This document shows, in pieces, positions 54,581 to 64,000 of a stretch of DNA of 64,000 nucleotides. The notes below the pieces were generated by a model. The model was not told where the DNA came from. It worked only from the letters and a program-made list of their open reading frames with translations, and ran no database searches. A program made the translations under genes and the position numbers. Position 1 is the first letter of the stretch. Each line of letters begins with the position of its first letter. The stretch is from Molanna angustata (lineage: Eukaryota; Arthropoda; Insecta; Trichoptera; Molannidae), in NCBI GenBank assembly GCA_963576475.1, contig OY754964.1, positions 51,987,892 to 52,051,891 of the forward strand, given 5' to 3'.

Positions 54581-55198
54581 AAATAATCGCTAAACCTCCA
54601 AAGAGATTTATTTGGGAAAACGCGAAACAGATTTAATTCCCAAGCGTTTACAATATTTCATATGAAGGCCAAATAACAGTAAAATATATGCTATATTAAC
54701 AATAATATTTCATTAAAATCACAATGTTTAAATAATCGTTAAACCTCTAAAGAGATATATCTGGGAAGACGCGTAACAGATTTAATTCCCAATCGTTTAT
54801 CTAGGAAACATGAACAGTATGGAGGAAAATAAAGGGTTAGATTGGGGTTGGAGGGGTTGGACGATAAGGGATGTTCTGTGGAGAAAAGGCGCCAATAAAA
54901 ATGTCTGGGTGTGTGGAGGATATAATTTGCGTCACGGGTGAGATATGGCCAATTGTGATAAGTTGATAAGGAAAGGATATAAGGAGTAGGTAAGCATCCT
55001 TACCTCCTTTCCGACCCTCCATCACACGTGAGCTAAATTATAAATAATAGCATATTATGGTACTCTGCTTAACCGAAGCATCTCTTAGAGGTGTGGATAA
55101 CCTACGTGTGTTCAAAGAATCTTTGGATATACGAGTACACGTTCAGATTTGAATAAGTATTCAATAATTTGGATAAAAACAATCTTTGAATATACAAT
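54581..55198. other. Intergenic DNA with a short direct duplication
   Basis: ACAATGTTTAAATAATCG(C/T)TAAACCTC and the following TAACAGATTTAATTCCCAA recur at 54573 and 54721, a diverged direct repeat of about 150 bp. No gene. Confidence 0.5.
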
Positions 55199-55345
55199 TT
55201 AGCGGTAGCAGAGCCGTTAGCGCGTTGGGATTAGTAAACGAGTGGTCGCGAGTTCGAATTCTGCCACGACTTGTTTCGTTCACCAGGTATTTAAGCTTTG
55301 TTAGGGAATGTATTAGAATGTTTATGCACTAGTTACAAAGACATA
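55199..55345 (+). mobile_element. tRNA-derived SINE type 2, with A and B boxes
   Basis: TAGCAGAGCCGTTAGCGCGT (A box) and GTCGCGAGTTCGAATTCTGC (B box) are at tRNA-like spacing. They are followed by GTTTCGTTCACCAGGTATTT, TTGTTAGGGAATGTA and an AT-rich end. Confidence 0.8.
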
Positions 55346-56984
55346 TTCATTCTATTTTAAAAACAAACTAAAACAATAAGTATTTATACCATATTATATT
55401 TGCAATGCTCTTTGAATAATACATAAAATATTTGATCTGGGAAGCATGCGGGTAAACCAAATACATCTACCTACACACCTGACGGTATAGATCTATGACC
55501 AGCAGCCTCACTCTCCATTGCAAATCCCAATACTATCCGATTCGCTAAGAACTTACCTCTGCAACGGAGAAATGCGGTAAATAGGTATGTTTTAATAGTA
55601 GTCATCACCTAATCTGTGAAAAGTCTAAGTTTTTTTTAAATACCAAGAATAGTAATTAAAATATAAAAATAGGAAAAAACTCAGCCGAAAAATTTTCATA
55701 CTATCATTCGATTGAAATAAAAATCTACTTTATAGGCCTTGTAATATTTTAGCAACTTTCAATAAAAAAATAAAGAAGGGTTTTTACTAAAACTAATTTT
55801 ATAAAAAGTATAAAATAAATTAAAATTTCAAAAAAAACATGCAATAAAGTAAAAATGTAAATACAAACTGTTCTTTATTTCCGAGACATATATTTTGAGG
55901 GTTCTGGGGAAAAGATTTTCAAAATATACTTTATAGCCTTTTTAATAAAACATAATATTATACTATTTCTTACACCCAATAATATTGTTTGTCATATAAA
56001 CAAACTTAAAAAATACAATGCAATATTTAAACTAATTTAAGTTTGCTCAAAATAGTACAATAACATAGGATTGGGAGGAAAAGAAAGAGTGAAATAATAA
56101 ATTAAAATAATAAGAAAGGGAAGGAGACAATGTATGATTTTGTTTTCCTTTACTAAAACAAAACATATTATTATATCTAAGGATAAAAAATCTTATCTAA
56201 TTTCATTTACGTAGATATTCAAATAATCAAGGTTCGTGCCAAAATAATTAATCTTTACTTTTAAACTTTATTGGTGTTTTTGGTTCAAACAAAAACCAAG
56301 CAAGGCAGATGTGTACTATTGGTAAAAGCTGGAACCAGAATCAGGGTTTAAAAGGGTAAATATTAAAATGAACGTGGATCATCGTTTAAAACAAAAGTGG
56401 AAACGGCTAAATTTATACTCTGAAGATGAGAGGGGTGGGGGAGAAACTAGTATTTATTTAGTTAAGACAAATAAAACCATTTTCAAAAGTCGATGTGTAG
56501 TTTTGTTGAAAGCACAAACCTTAAAATATTTGCAGATTATAAATTGTTTGTATTGACCCGTAACTAGAATTGAAATATAGACAGACGAATAGAATTATGG
56601 AGAAGGAAAATTCTAATAGAAAGCACATAATTATTTGTGTTCTAGACACATCTAATTCTATTTGTACATCAAACTATAGCTCGCATATTATTTATTGAAA
56701 TGAAAAAGTACCAGAGTCAGGATGAAAACGAATTATTATTATATGTATATCATCCAAAAAATAAACGAAATTTTAGTAATTTGAAAAGCACTTTTGAACC
56801 AAAACCAAAAACATTATTTATAACACTTTTCAATGACATTCTTTATACCTGTATTCAAATATCAAAATATTCTTATATTAAAAGGTTATTTTTTAAATTA
56901 TTACAAATATGACAGTTTTAATCCATGTTTTAATTATATGACGTTGATTTAAACTATGTCAAAACTGCGAAATAATTTCATTTA
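55346..56984. other. AT-rich DNA, no firm gene
   Basis: Two short frames (56368-56556 and 56700-56912) have no recognised domain. No transposon part was identified. Confidence 0.4.
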
Positions 56985-57422
56985 TTTAATATTGCTTCTC
57001 GGGCAACTAACAGCTGTACTATGTCAAATAGTTATTTAACACGCACCCAATAACAAGTTAATTAATATTTTTAATAAATAAAAAAAAATCATTTCCACTA
57101 TTTAAAAATAGTGGACTAACAGTGGAATTGATTTTAAATAGTGGAATTGATTTTTAAACACGTTTTTAAATAGTGGAATTGATTTTAAACACGTTTTTTA
57201 TTTTTATTTATAAAAATATTAATTAATTTAAATGGAATTCCATCAAGAACTGACGATCAAAAAGTTAAATCTAATCAATAACAAGTTGCCACATTCTGGA
57301 GACTTTGAGACTCACAGATCCAGACTGAAAACACAATTAAAATCTGTGTCTGCCCGGGAATCGAATCCGTGACCTTTGGATCAGCAGTCAGATACCCAAC
57401 CAACTGAGCCACAAAGGCAGAC
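56985..57422 (-). mobile_element. SINE type 1 interrupted by a 216-bp insertion
   Basis: The 3' part (ATATTGCTTCTCGGGCAACT to ACGCACCCAATAACAAGTT) lies at 56989-57059. The rest (CAATAACAAGTTGCCACATT to the tRNA-like head CTTTGTGGCTCAGTTGG on the minus strand) lies at 57276-57422. A perfect 12-bp duplication CAATAACAAGTT (57048-57059 and 57276-57287) brackets the insert. The B box reads GGATTCGATTCC on the minus strand. Confidence 0.88.
57060..57275. mobile_element. 216-bp insertion of unknown class inside a SINE
   Basis: Its left AATTAATATTTTTAATAAAT and an internal ATTTATAAAAATATTAATTA near 57209 are roughly complementary. Between them a TTTAAATAGTGGAATTGATT unit repeats about three times with AAACACGTTTTT spacers. 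A unique tail (GGAATTCCATCAAGAACTGA..) leads to the duplication. No coding frame and no tRNA boxes. The 12-bp duplication suggests target-primed or similar integration. Confidence 0.7.
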
Positions 57423-57484
57423 AATATTATTATGAACTTTCATTCTGTGAACGACACAAATTTGAACTTCATGATTATATTTTT

Positions 57485-58236
57485 GTTAGAAATATAACCT
57501 TATGTCATATACCCATCTTTTTGTTAGAAACATAACCTTATGTCATCTATCCATCTTTTTGTTAGAATATAACCTTATGCCATCTTCCCATCTTTTTGTT
57601 AGAATATAACCTTATGCCATCTACCCATCTTTTTGTTAGAAATATAACCTTATGTCATCTTCCCATCTTTTTGTTAGAAATATAACCTTATGTCATCTTC
57701 CCATCTTTTTGTTAGAAATATAACCTTATGTCATCTTCCCATCTTTTTGTTAGAATATAACCTTATGCCATCTACCCATCTTTTTGTTAGAAATATAACC
57801 TTATGTCATCTACCCATCTTTTTGTTAGAAATATAACCTTATGTCATCTACCCATCTTTTTGTTAGAATATAACCTTATGCCATCTACCCATCTTTTTGT
57901 TAGAAATATAACCTTATGTCATCTTCCCATCTTTTTGTTAGAAATATAACCTTATGTCATCTTCCCATCTTTTTGTTAGAAATATAACCTTATGTCATCT
58001 TCCCATCTTTTTGTTAGAATATAACCTTATGCCATCTACCCATCTTTTTGTTAGAAATATAACCTTATGTCATCTACCCATCTTTTTGTTAGAAATATAA
58101 CCTTATGTCATCTACCCATCTTTTTGTTAGAAATATAACCTTATGTCATCTACCCATCTTTTTGTTAGAAACATAACCTTATGTTATTTACCCATCTTTT
58201 TGTTAGAAATATAACCTTATGTCATCTACCCATCTT
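57485..58236. repeat. 38-bp satellite, 20 copies, with a 7-unit higher-order repeat
   Basis: The unit is TTAGAAATATAACCTTATGT plus CATCTACCCATCTTTTTG (38 bp). Variant A is 37 bp (GAATATAACC..TGCCATCTACC), variant B has CATCTTCCC, variant C has CATCTACCC. Units 4-10 read A B B B A C C and units 11-17 repeat exactly that order, with a 264-bp period (57599 to 57863). Edge units (1, 2, 19) are the most diverged. Confidence 0.95.
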
Positions 58237-58289
58237 TTTTGGTCTACCAATACAACTAAAAATGTAATAATTACTTTAATATATTTCGG

Positions 58290-58405
58290 ACAAATCCGTA
58301 TGAGCCGTGTAGGTAATCAAAAATAAAACAATAGGCAAAATAACATATAACATAGTTCAGTAATGAGGTTTAACACCTATTCTGAATGTAGTGCCTTTTT
58401 AAGTG
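58290..58405 (-). repeat. Dispersed repeat family D, copy 2
   Basis: The complement of ATTTTTGATTACC, TGAACTATGTTATATGTTAT, AACCTCATTACTGAACTATG and GGCACTACATTCAGAATAGG matches 4165-4265 in the same order. It abuts the 38-bp satellite within about 55 bp. Confidence 0.55.
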
Positions 58406-59101
58406 AGAAGAGACTGGTTTGTGGAAATACACGCATGTGTTGCCCTTCCATGTACAACTGTTTGGATACATTTAATCCGCTGAACTGAGCTTGATGAGTA
58501 CAGTTTTTTTGTGATGATGACAAAAATGAAGAAATCATACAAAAAATAAATCAACAGAGAGGAATAGGGAGAAAATTGTCATTAACAGATATAATTTGTG
58601 GTATCTCTTACCCCTTTTTACGCTTTGAAAATAGCAGGTCTGTCCCATAGCTACTTTCCTATTTACCATAGACTCGATATGGTTAAAAATTCAGTTGAAA
58701 TGATGGTTTTATTTACAAAGGTTTTCAGTTCACACCCGTTGCACATCTGTCAGATTGTATTTAGCCCGATCCACCGTCATCGGGTGAAATAGTGGAATAC
58801 TGACAGATGTAATAAACTTCAGTGGGAGATAAAAATGAAAATTGCCGGGGATTTGAATGAAATGGACCGAGCGTGACAGCGGTAAAAAATGAAGAGACAT
58901 ACTTACCAACAGACTAAATATATAATAAAGTATGTAACTGTAATTGACAGTTAAATTTCCCTCGATTTGTGAAATAACATCACGCCATGTCTCTTTAGTA
59001 ATATAAGATAATTTTTTATTCACATTTAAATAAAAGTGTCGGCATAATTTGTTGGCAAATTAAAAATAGAATCAAAGAAGAAGTATAGTATATATTTTAT
59101 A
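58406..59101. other. Intergenic DNA, no gene seen
   Basis: No supported gene. AACATCACGCCATGTCTCTT near 58977 is likely a scrap of a family L 3' end. Confidence 0.4.
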
Positions 59102-59245
59102 GATGGGTCGATGGCAGAGCGGTCAGCACGCTGGGCTAGTAATTCAGTGGTCGCGAGTTTGAATCCTGCCTCGACTGATTTCGTACACCTATAGCACAAG
59201 CATTTATGCTTATTTTAGGGAACGTAGAAAAGATGTGCTTGTTCA
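59102..59245 (+). mobile_element. tRNA-derived SINE type 2, with A and B boxes
   Basis: GATGGCAGAGCGGTCAGCAC (A box) and GTCGCGAGTTTGAATCCTGC (B box), then TGATTTCGTACACCTATAGC, ACAAGCATTTATGCTTATTT and AGGGAACGTAG. It is the best reference for type 2 in the window. Confidence 0.82.
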
Positions 59246-60374
59246 ACAAGTACATATACATCTTCCTTATTTAAAAAAAAAATCTTATATTACAAGTATT
59301 ACCTTTTGAACCATCTATTTCAATATATTATAAAACGCAGACTTTTTCAATACTTGCTCCAGAATCCAAATTAAATTAAAACAAAGAGGCAGAATTTTTG
59401 ACTCCAGGAATGAGTTTGGGGTCCTTAGGAGGTAAACATTACAAAAGTACCCGATCCTGAGAGGTGAGCTGAAGGAAAGAGAAGGACTTAAATATTGATT
59501 TTTTTTTTGTTTTTCGCTGATAACTCGAAAACAATAAGTTCTAGAGAAAAAAAACATTACAATCTTTTTGAAAGCTGAGAAGATTTTATACATTTTTTTT
59601 GCACAAAAAGTTTCTATCTTCAACCGTTTCCAAATAATGTATGTGTGTTGTACCACCCTCCCTCTCTTCATAACTTTTGATCCGCTTGATACATATATTT
59701 ATTTACTTATTTTAAAAATTTTGTACACTTATGCACAACAATGGTATTATTGCCAAATGGCAATATCTTTCAACCAACCATATTCATTTGGTGGGGTAAA
59801 TTGTGTTGATGACACGTACCAAATTATGTGCATAAAATATATGTTGAAACATATAAAAATAAAAGATATATTTAAACATAAAAAATAAAAATAAAACTTT
59901 TACAAAATTTTGTTACCCTCTGACTATGGTCTTCAATAGATAGATAACTTTATACTTTATTTTTAAAATTTCGTTCTGAGTATTTAATTGAAAAAAAAAA
60001 CGTTTTTTTTTTCAATTACTTTTTTTTTAATTTTGTTTTAAATTTTGTAGAGTATTTTTTTTCTCTATTATAAATTTAGCTTTTATAATTTTTATTTTGT
60101 TTTATTTTTTTTTTTTTTTGATATGATGTTAGTATTGCACTCGTTTTTTTTCTTGTTTAACATTTTTTTTTGTAAATGCTCGCATGAGCGGTTAAACTTA
60201 CATACAAATATAAAGAAATAACGGACGTAAAACGAGTGTTAATCTTTGTTACTTGTGTTATCAGTAAAATCACTTTAAATACTCGTAGTTACACTGTTTT
60301 TATTATTTTAAAGATTTTAAATATACTTATTTAAAGATCCTTCTCCTTTTTTTCAAGATTATAACGATCTAGCG
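59246..60374. other. Low-complexity AT-rich DNA with a family H scrap
   Basis: CATAACTTTTGATCCGCTTG (59669-59688) matches the middle of family H. ATTGCCAAATGGCAATA (59749) matches the LINE/SINE 3' palindrome. 59980-60180 is T-rich with many T8-T15 runs. No gene. Confidence 0.45.
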
Positions 60375-60606
60375 CCAACATCAACGATCTTGAGTCACGC
60401 GGCATCCTGAGATTTTTATGCCCCATTTTCCCTATCTTTCCCTCCATTACGATTTATAAAACGGAATGTTAATCACCACGGAATATGTGGCCAAGGTAAG
60501 CGTAAATACGTCTCTTGACAATGGTCAGCGACTCCCTATTTTTTCATCATATTCATAACTCCATTCCATACTCTATCGACCCATGAGATGCGCTTCAACC
60601 TTCTGT
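60375..60606 (-). pseudogene. LINE C-terminal fragment (CR1/RTE-like)
   Basis: The minus strand reads RLKRISWVDRVWNGVMNMMK; after frameshifts come TIVKRRIYAYLGHIFRGD and IVMEGKIGKMGHKNL. The ISW.DR..N..V........T...R...YLGHI.R.......I.EGKI pattern is well known at the end of arthropod LINE ORF2. It lies directly next to the GC-rich palindromic minisatellite. Confidence 0.65.
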
Positions 60607-60647
60607 GTAGTGACAACTCGAATTATATTAATTTAATGTTGAAACTA

Positions 60648-60857
60648 GGGGCTCCGCCCCTGGCCGCTTCGCGGCCCAACCCCGGTTTGGCGCTACGCGC
60701 CATTTTTTTAGGCGCTTCTCGCCTTTATTTATGCGCTACGCGCATTTCATTGGGCGCTGCGCGCCATTTGTTTTATACCAAGCATCGTTTTTTTAACGCT
60801 TCTCACCAACCTATGACCGCTGCACATCGAACCAATTCAGGTATTCATCGAACTTAC
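60648..60857. repeat. GC-rich 21-bp palindromic minisatellite
   Basis: Thirteen-nt palindromes of the form GGCGCTACGCGCC occur at 60689, 60711, 60732 and 60753 (variants GGCGCTTCTCGCC, TGCGCTACGCGCA, GGCGCTGCGCGCC). Two larger relatives lie at 60648 (GGGGCTCCGCCCC) and 60662 (GGCCGCTTCGCGGCC). The 21-bp period continues with decayed palindromes at 60774, 60795, 60816 and 60837. GC content is far above the surroundings. Because 21 is divisible by 3, a 100-codon frame with a 7-residue period crosses it (60588-60890), probably incidental. Confidence 0.85.
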
Positions 60858-61386
60858 AAAGTATTGAATGTTATCAATAGTGATTTGTAATTAAGATATT
60901 TATTAATTTATTATATTATTAGTTCAATGTTTAATAATGTTATCATAATAGAAATTAAACAATAAGTTATTAGTGTGAGTATATTTATCAATATAAATGA
61001 ATCATATTTCTAAAAAAACATTTAAATTGTACTTAAGCACATAATATTATTATGTATAATGTTTCAATGTATATAGGCATGCTATAAGCATTCAACTCTC
61101 AAATGTTGTTGATGTTCCGTTATTTTTTTTTTAAATGGGCAACTACAATAATATTGTCTTAAACAAATATAATAAGAATAGCAACATAAGTAATTGTTAC
61201 TTAATCAGCCCACCTTTGATTTCATGTTGCATGTACTCACTGCTGATAACAAAACAAATTATTATTCCTGTATAGCGTGGCTCCTGGACATACATAATAT
61301 GTCCACGGAACTGAGTTTTTCCAAATTATTATATGTGGTAAGGCATTGGTACAATGGGGAATTCTGAGCGGCATTAGTGTTTTTTT
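60858..61386. other. AT-rich DNA, duplicated in part near 63.3 kb
   Basis: AACAATAAGTTATTAGTGTG and CTAAAAAAACATTTAAA near 60957-61026 have counterparts at 63322-63385. No gene. Confidence 0.5.
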
Positions 61387-61990
61387 TTAGTCCAAAAAGA
61401 ACGTTAAGGTGTGTCTTGTTTGTCTATTTGGTATGTTGAAGTTAATCATTTTCATAAGGTCTGTACAGTCAATTTTGAAGTTTTTTATGCCATAAAGGTA
61501 CATTAAGTCTGAGGTCCTTCGTCTTGTCTGTAAAGTCTGCAATTCATGTTTGTAGTTATTACCAAATTTGTACTTCATGTTTTTCAAAAATATTTATTGT
61601 ATTCATTCTATACTGTTAATATAAGTATTATATTGTGGATTCCAAATGACTGACCCTTGTTCCAATTGACTTCTAACAATTGTGTTATACAGTAAGCTAA
61701 ATGTTTTCATTTGTGTGAATGGTTTACATACTCTCATCAGGAATCCCAACATTTTATAAGCTTTCAGTATAATGGTGTTTGTCAAATAAAAGTTTACTGT
61801 CCAGTTGTATGCCTAAGTCTCTACAGTCTGATTTCTTATCAATCATCTCCCTATTGATTTTGTATGTGTATTGTATTGTACTCTTTTTCCTAGAGAATGT
61901 AATGGAGTGACATTTTTCTACATTTAGTAACAGCTTATTAGAGTCAAAATAAGAAGTTAGTCTATCCAGGTAAAGTTGTAAGTCCTTAGT
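61387..61990 (-). pseudogene. Jockey-like LINE, RT thumb to C-terminus
   Basis: The minus strand reads LTKDLQLYLDRLTSYFDSNK, NVEKCHSITFSRKKSTIQYT and DLGIQLDSKLLFDKH. After a frameshift come AYKMLGFLMRVCKPFTQMKT, NTIVRSQLEQGSVIWNPQYN, then two in-frame stops (R and K codons changed to TGA and TAA) before LKNMKYKFGNNYKHE and LQTRRRTSDLMYLYGIKN. It ends INFNIPNRQTRHTLTFF. The order is that of Jockey/I-type ORF2 after the YADD motif. Dead copy. Confidence 0.85.
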
Positions 61991-62159
61991 CAGTAATGTC
62001 TAACAGTTTTACAGATTTTCATATCATTCAGTTTTATAGATTATTATCTTATGTACTTTAAACAAACTTGGATGGTTTTGAATATGTACTGGTTGTATTA
62101 ATTTGAATAATGTCATAGGCAAAAATGTAAATACTTATTTGTCAAAATATTATAAAAAC

Positions 62160-62885
62160 AATATTGAACACACATACATACCATCACGCCATGTCCCTCA
62201 CGGGGTAGGCAGAGAGAACCGAAGGCCACATTTTTCTATCTTGACACACATTCATCGCCTCATCAACATTCATACATCGTCTTATACATGTTCGTCTGTT
62301 GTTCAAGCTTCTTACATTTCCATATTTCAAAATAACGTTTACATGATCGTGCCATCCTTTTCTTGGGCGCCCGCGACCTCTTATTCCGTTCCTGTCAGCT
62401 TTGTATATTTTCTTCGTCAGGCGTTCTTCGTTCATTCTTCCCAAGTGGCAAAACCATCTCAATGTGTTAACTTTCATTCTGTTAATTACATCTTCCTTCA
62501 TCTTACATTCTTTCCTTGTATCTTCATTCCGAACTCTGTCATACATCGTTCTGTTACAAATTCTTCTAAGCGATCTCAATTCAACTGCATTTATTCTGCT
62601 TTCATGCGATTTCTGCCATGTCCAGGTCTTACTTGCATACGTCAAGGTTGGCACTACGATTGCATTATGAATGGCAACTTTAGCGTCTCTTGATATGTTG
62701 CGATCATTCATAACTGGTCTAAGCGCTCCATTCACTCTGTTTTCTGCCATAACTCTTCTTATCAGGCCGTCCATTCCGTTGGAACATACTACCCTGATAG
62801 ACATACTCGTCGACTTGTTCAAGCCATTCATTCTCTACTTTTATTTGAAACACTGTTCTGCTTTCACTCTTTTCTCTATTGAACA
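62160..62885 (-). pseudogene. LINE family L, long open C-terminal part (copy h)
   Basis: The minus-strand frame 62831-62184 is open for 215 codons. It reads RRVMAENRVNGALRPVMNDR, VAIHNAIVVPTLTYASKTWT, ELRSLRRICNRTMYDRVRNE, LRWFCHLGRMNEERLTKKIY and RGRGRPRKGWHDHVNVILKY. Upstream of about 62760 a frameshift and small deletion separate it from the expected EWLEQVDEY start (62810-62845). RWFCHLGRM replaces the usual RWFGHV.RM. The 3' end is CATACATACCATCACGCCAT on the plus strand. The protein lacks the RT domain. Confidence 0.9.
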
Positions 62886-64000
62886 TATGAGTAAATATAA
62901 GTTAACCCTGGAACACCCAACATAATCTAGAACACTTGTATTACATACATAATATATACTACGAACAAATATCCATACAAACGTTCACCGTCATATAGAC
63001 CTGCCCTATAATCTGCACCATATAAATCAACGCTTAAAGATGCCCTTATACATGCTAGAATATTTTGTAAGTTTATTGAATTTATTATATAAAGGAAAAA
63101 TTGTAAAAAAATCAACCTTTTACCTAAGCACATAATGTGTAATTTTTCAATATAAATGTTTTCATAATGTCATTATCAGTCAATACAAAGCTATCATGAT
63201 TTGATCTACATTGCTATTAGATGATTAATCCAATAGACGCCCTACGATTGATTTTAAATGTAATTTAGGGTATATAATATATGGAAAACAATGTATAATG
63301 TGCACCATATAAATCAACTAAACAATAAGTTATTGGTGTATATTTATTGATATAAATTAATCATCTTGCTAAAAAAACATTTCAATATATATAGACATGC
63401 TTCTCAAGATTTTTTCACAATGAAATACATATTCGGTACATGTAAATAAATAAATTTGAAGTATTTCATAAGTGAACATGTACATACTTATTTGTCAAAA
63501 TGTTCAAAGCATACATATGAGAGAGAACTAAATGTTTATAAATCAATTTAAAATCTCTTTAAATACAATATTTTCTGAATACTTACTCATATTTTTTACA
63601 ACCATTCTTGTTCCATTACAAAGACCTCGTAGAATTTTATTTAAAAAAAATGACTGACTCATGCATAATAATTGTGTTATATAGTAAGCTGAATGTCAGG
63701 ATCAAGTTGTAAGTCCTAACAGTCAGTAATGTCTATAACAGTTTTATAGATTTTCATATCGTTCAGTTTTATAGATTATCTTATGTACTTTAAACAAAGT
63801 GATTCACAAACTATGTATGCATTTGTTGGAACAGCTCGCTAGCACAATGTATTATATTGTAGACCTCCCCAGATGCAGCTAGAATAAAATTGCATAGTTG
63901 TTACCGATTGACGATGGTTTGTTTAAAATATCTCTCATACCGCCAAAAATTGCAACTCGAGCTTCATCTATTTTGTTGACACCTTACATTTAAAGGGTGT
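62886..64000. other. AT-rich DNA containing a diverged duplicate of 60.9-62.1 kb
   Basis: 63315-63410 resembles 60950-61080. 63650-63800 combines parts of 61670-61700 (GTGTTATATAGTAAGCTGAATGT) with 61968-62070 (AAGTTGTAAGTCC..CAGTCAGTAATGTCT, GTTTTATAGATTTTCATATC). This looks like a copy with a 270-bp internal deletion. No gene is supported. Confidence 0.5.

Noticed and set aside
60588..60890. 100-codon frame with alanine/arginine-rich 7-residue periodicity
   Set aside because: The 21-bp palindromic minisatellite forces this periodicity; no start context, domain or flanking exon supports a protein.
62103..62693. 196-codon plus-strand frame
   Set aside because: It is antisense to a clear LINE reverse transcriptase C-terminus on the minus strand and is a shadow frame.
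1..64000. Bacterial or viral origin of the window
   Set aside because: No operons, no dense coding, many LINE/SINE/MITE features and candidate splice sites; composition and repeats fit an insect genome.

Overview
The window looks like AT-rich (roughly two-thirds A+T by eye) eukaryotic, insect-type genomic DNA. Dispersed non-LTR retrotransposon (LINE) 3' ends, tRNA-derived SINEs, foldback MITEs, Helitron-like elements and several satellites occupy much of what can be identified. Recurrent GGTACCTAC-type tracts and the reading frames of the LINE remnants point to an arthropod, most likely Lepidoptera; that assignment is inference. There is no operon, Shine-Dalgarno, rRNA or CRISPR signal and no complete host gene. 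The best host-gene traces are one well-bordered candidate exon (42613-42710, minus), a weaker candidate first exon (28391-28412, minus) and an unexplained 185-codon frame (28583-29140, minus). || Layout. 1-6.6 kb: a LINE tail, a 148-bp satellite (10 copies), a Helitron-like end, an approximately 83-copy pentanucleotide that is the tail of a SINE, and a LINE nested in a second SINE. 7-12 kb: LINE scraps, a duplicated foldback element and a third SINE type. 13-14.9 kb: a foldback element abutting a 37-copy, 29-bp satellite built from that element's own flank. 15.8-20.6 kb: LINE C-termini and two inverted Helitron-like elements. 22-31.6 kb: more copies of the foldback family, a LINE nested in another LINE, and a Penelope-like endonuclease remnant. 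33.7-42.4 kb: nested LINEs, SINEs, a candidate solo LTR, and hAT-like and TTAA-flanked MITEs. 42.6-49.6 kb: the candidate exon, an old compound tandem array, Helitron-like copies and LINE remnants. 50-64 kb: head-to-head LINE copies, an RT core remnant, a SINE with a 216-bp insertion, a 38-bp satellite with a 7-unit higher-order repeat, a GC-rich 21-bp palindromic minisatellite, and two LINE remnants in a diverged duplication. || How the parts relate. One LINE family (C-terminal signature GRPRKSW, tail of CATA/TATG repeats) recurs about ten times as 5'-truncated copies, one broken by a single stop. Three SINE types (A and B boxes, or B box only) depend on LINE machinery; one shares a short palindrome near its 3' end with LINE-like 3' ends. 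Several insertion events can be ordered from target-site duplications (12 bp at 5804/6498, 7 bp at 34065/34276, 12 bp at 57048/57276). The window is best read as a record of nested transposition with satellite birth from transposon ends. All family names rest on motif recognition by eye; no database search was possible.
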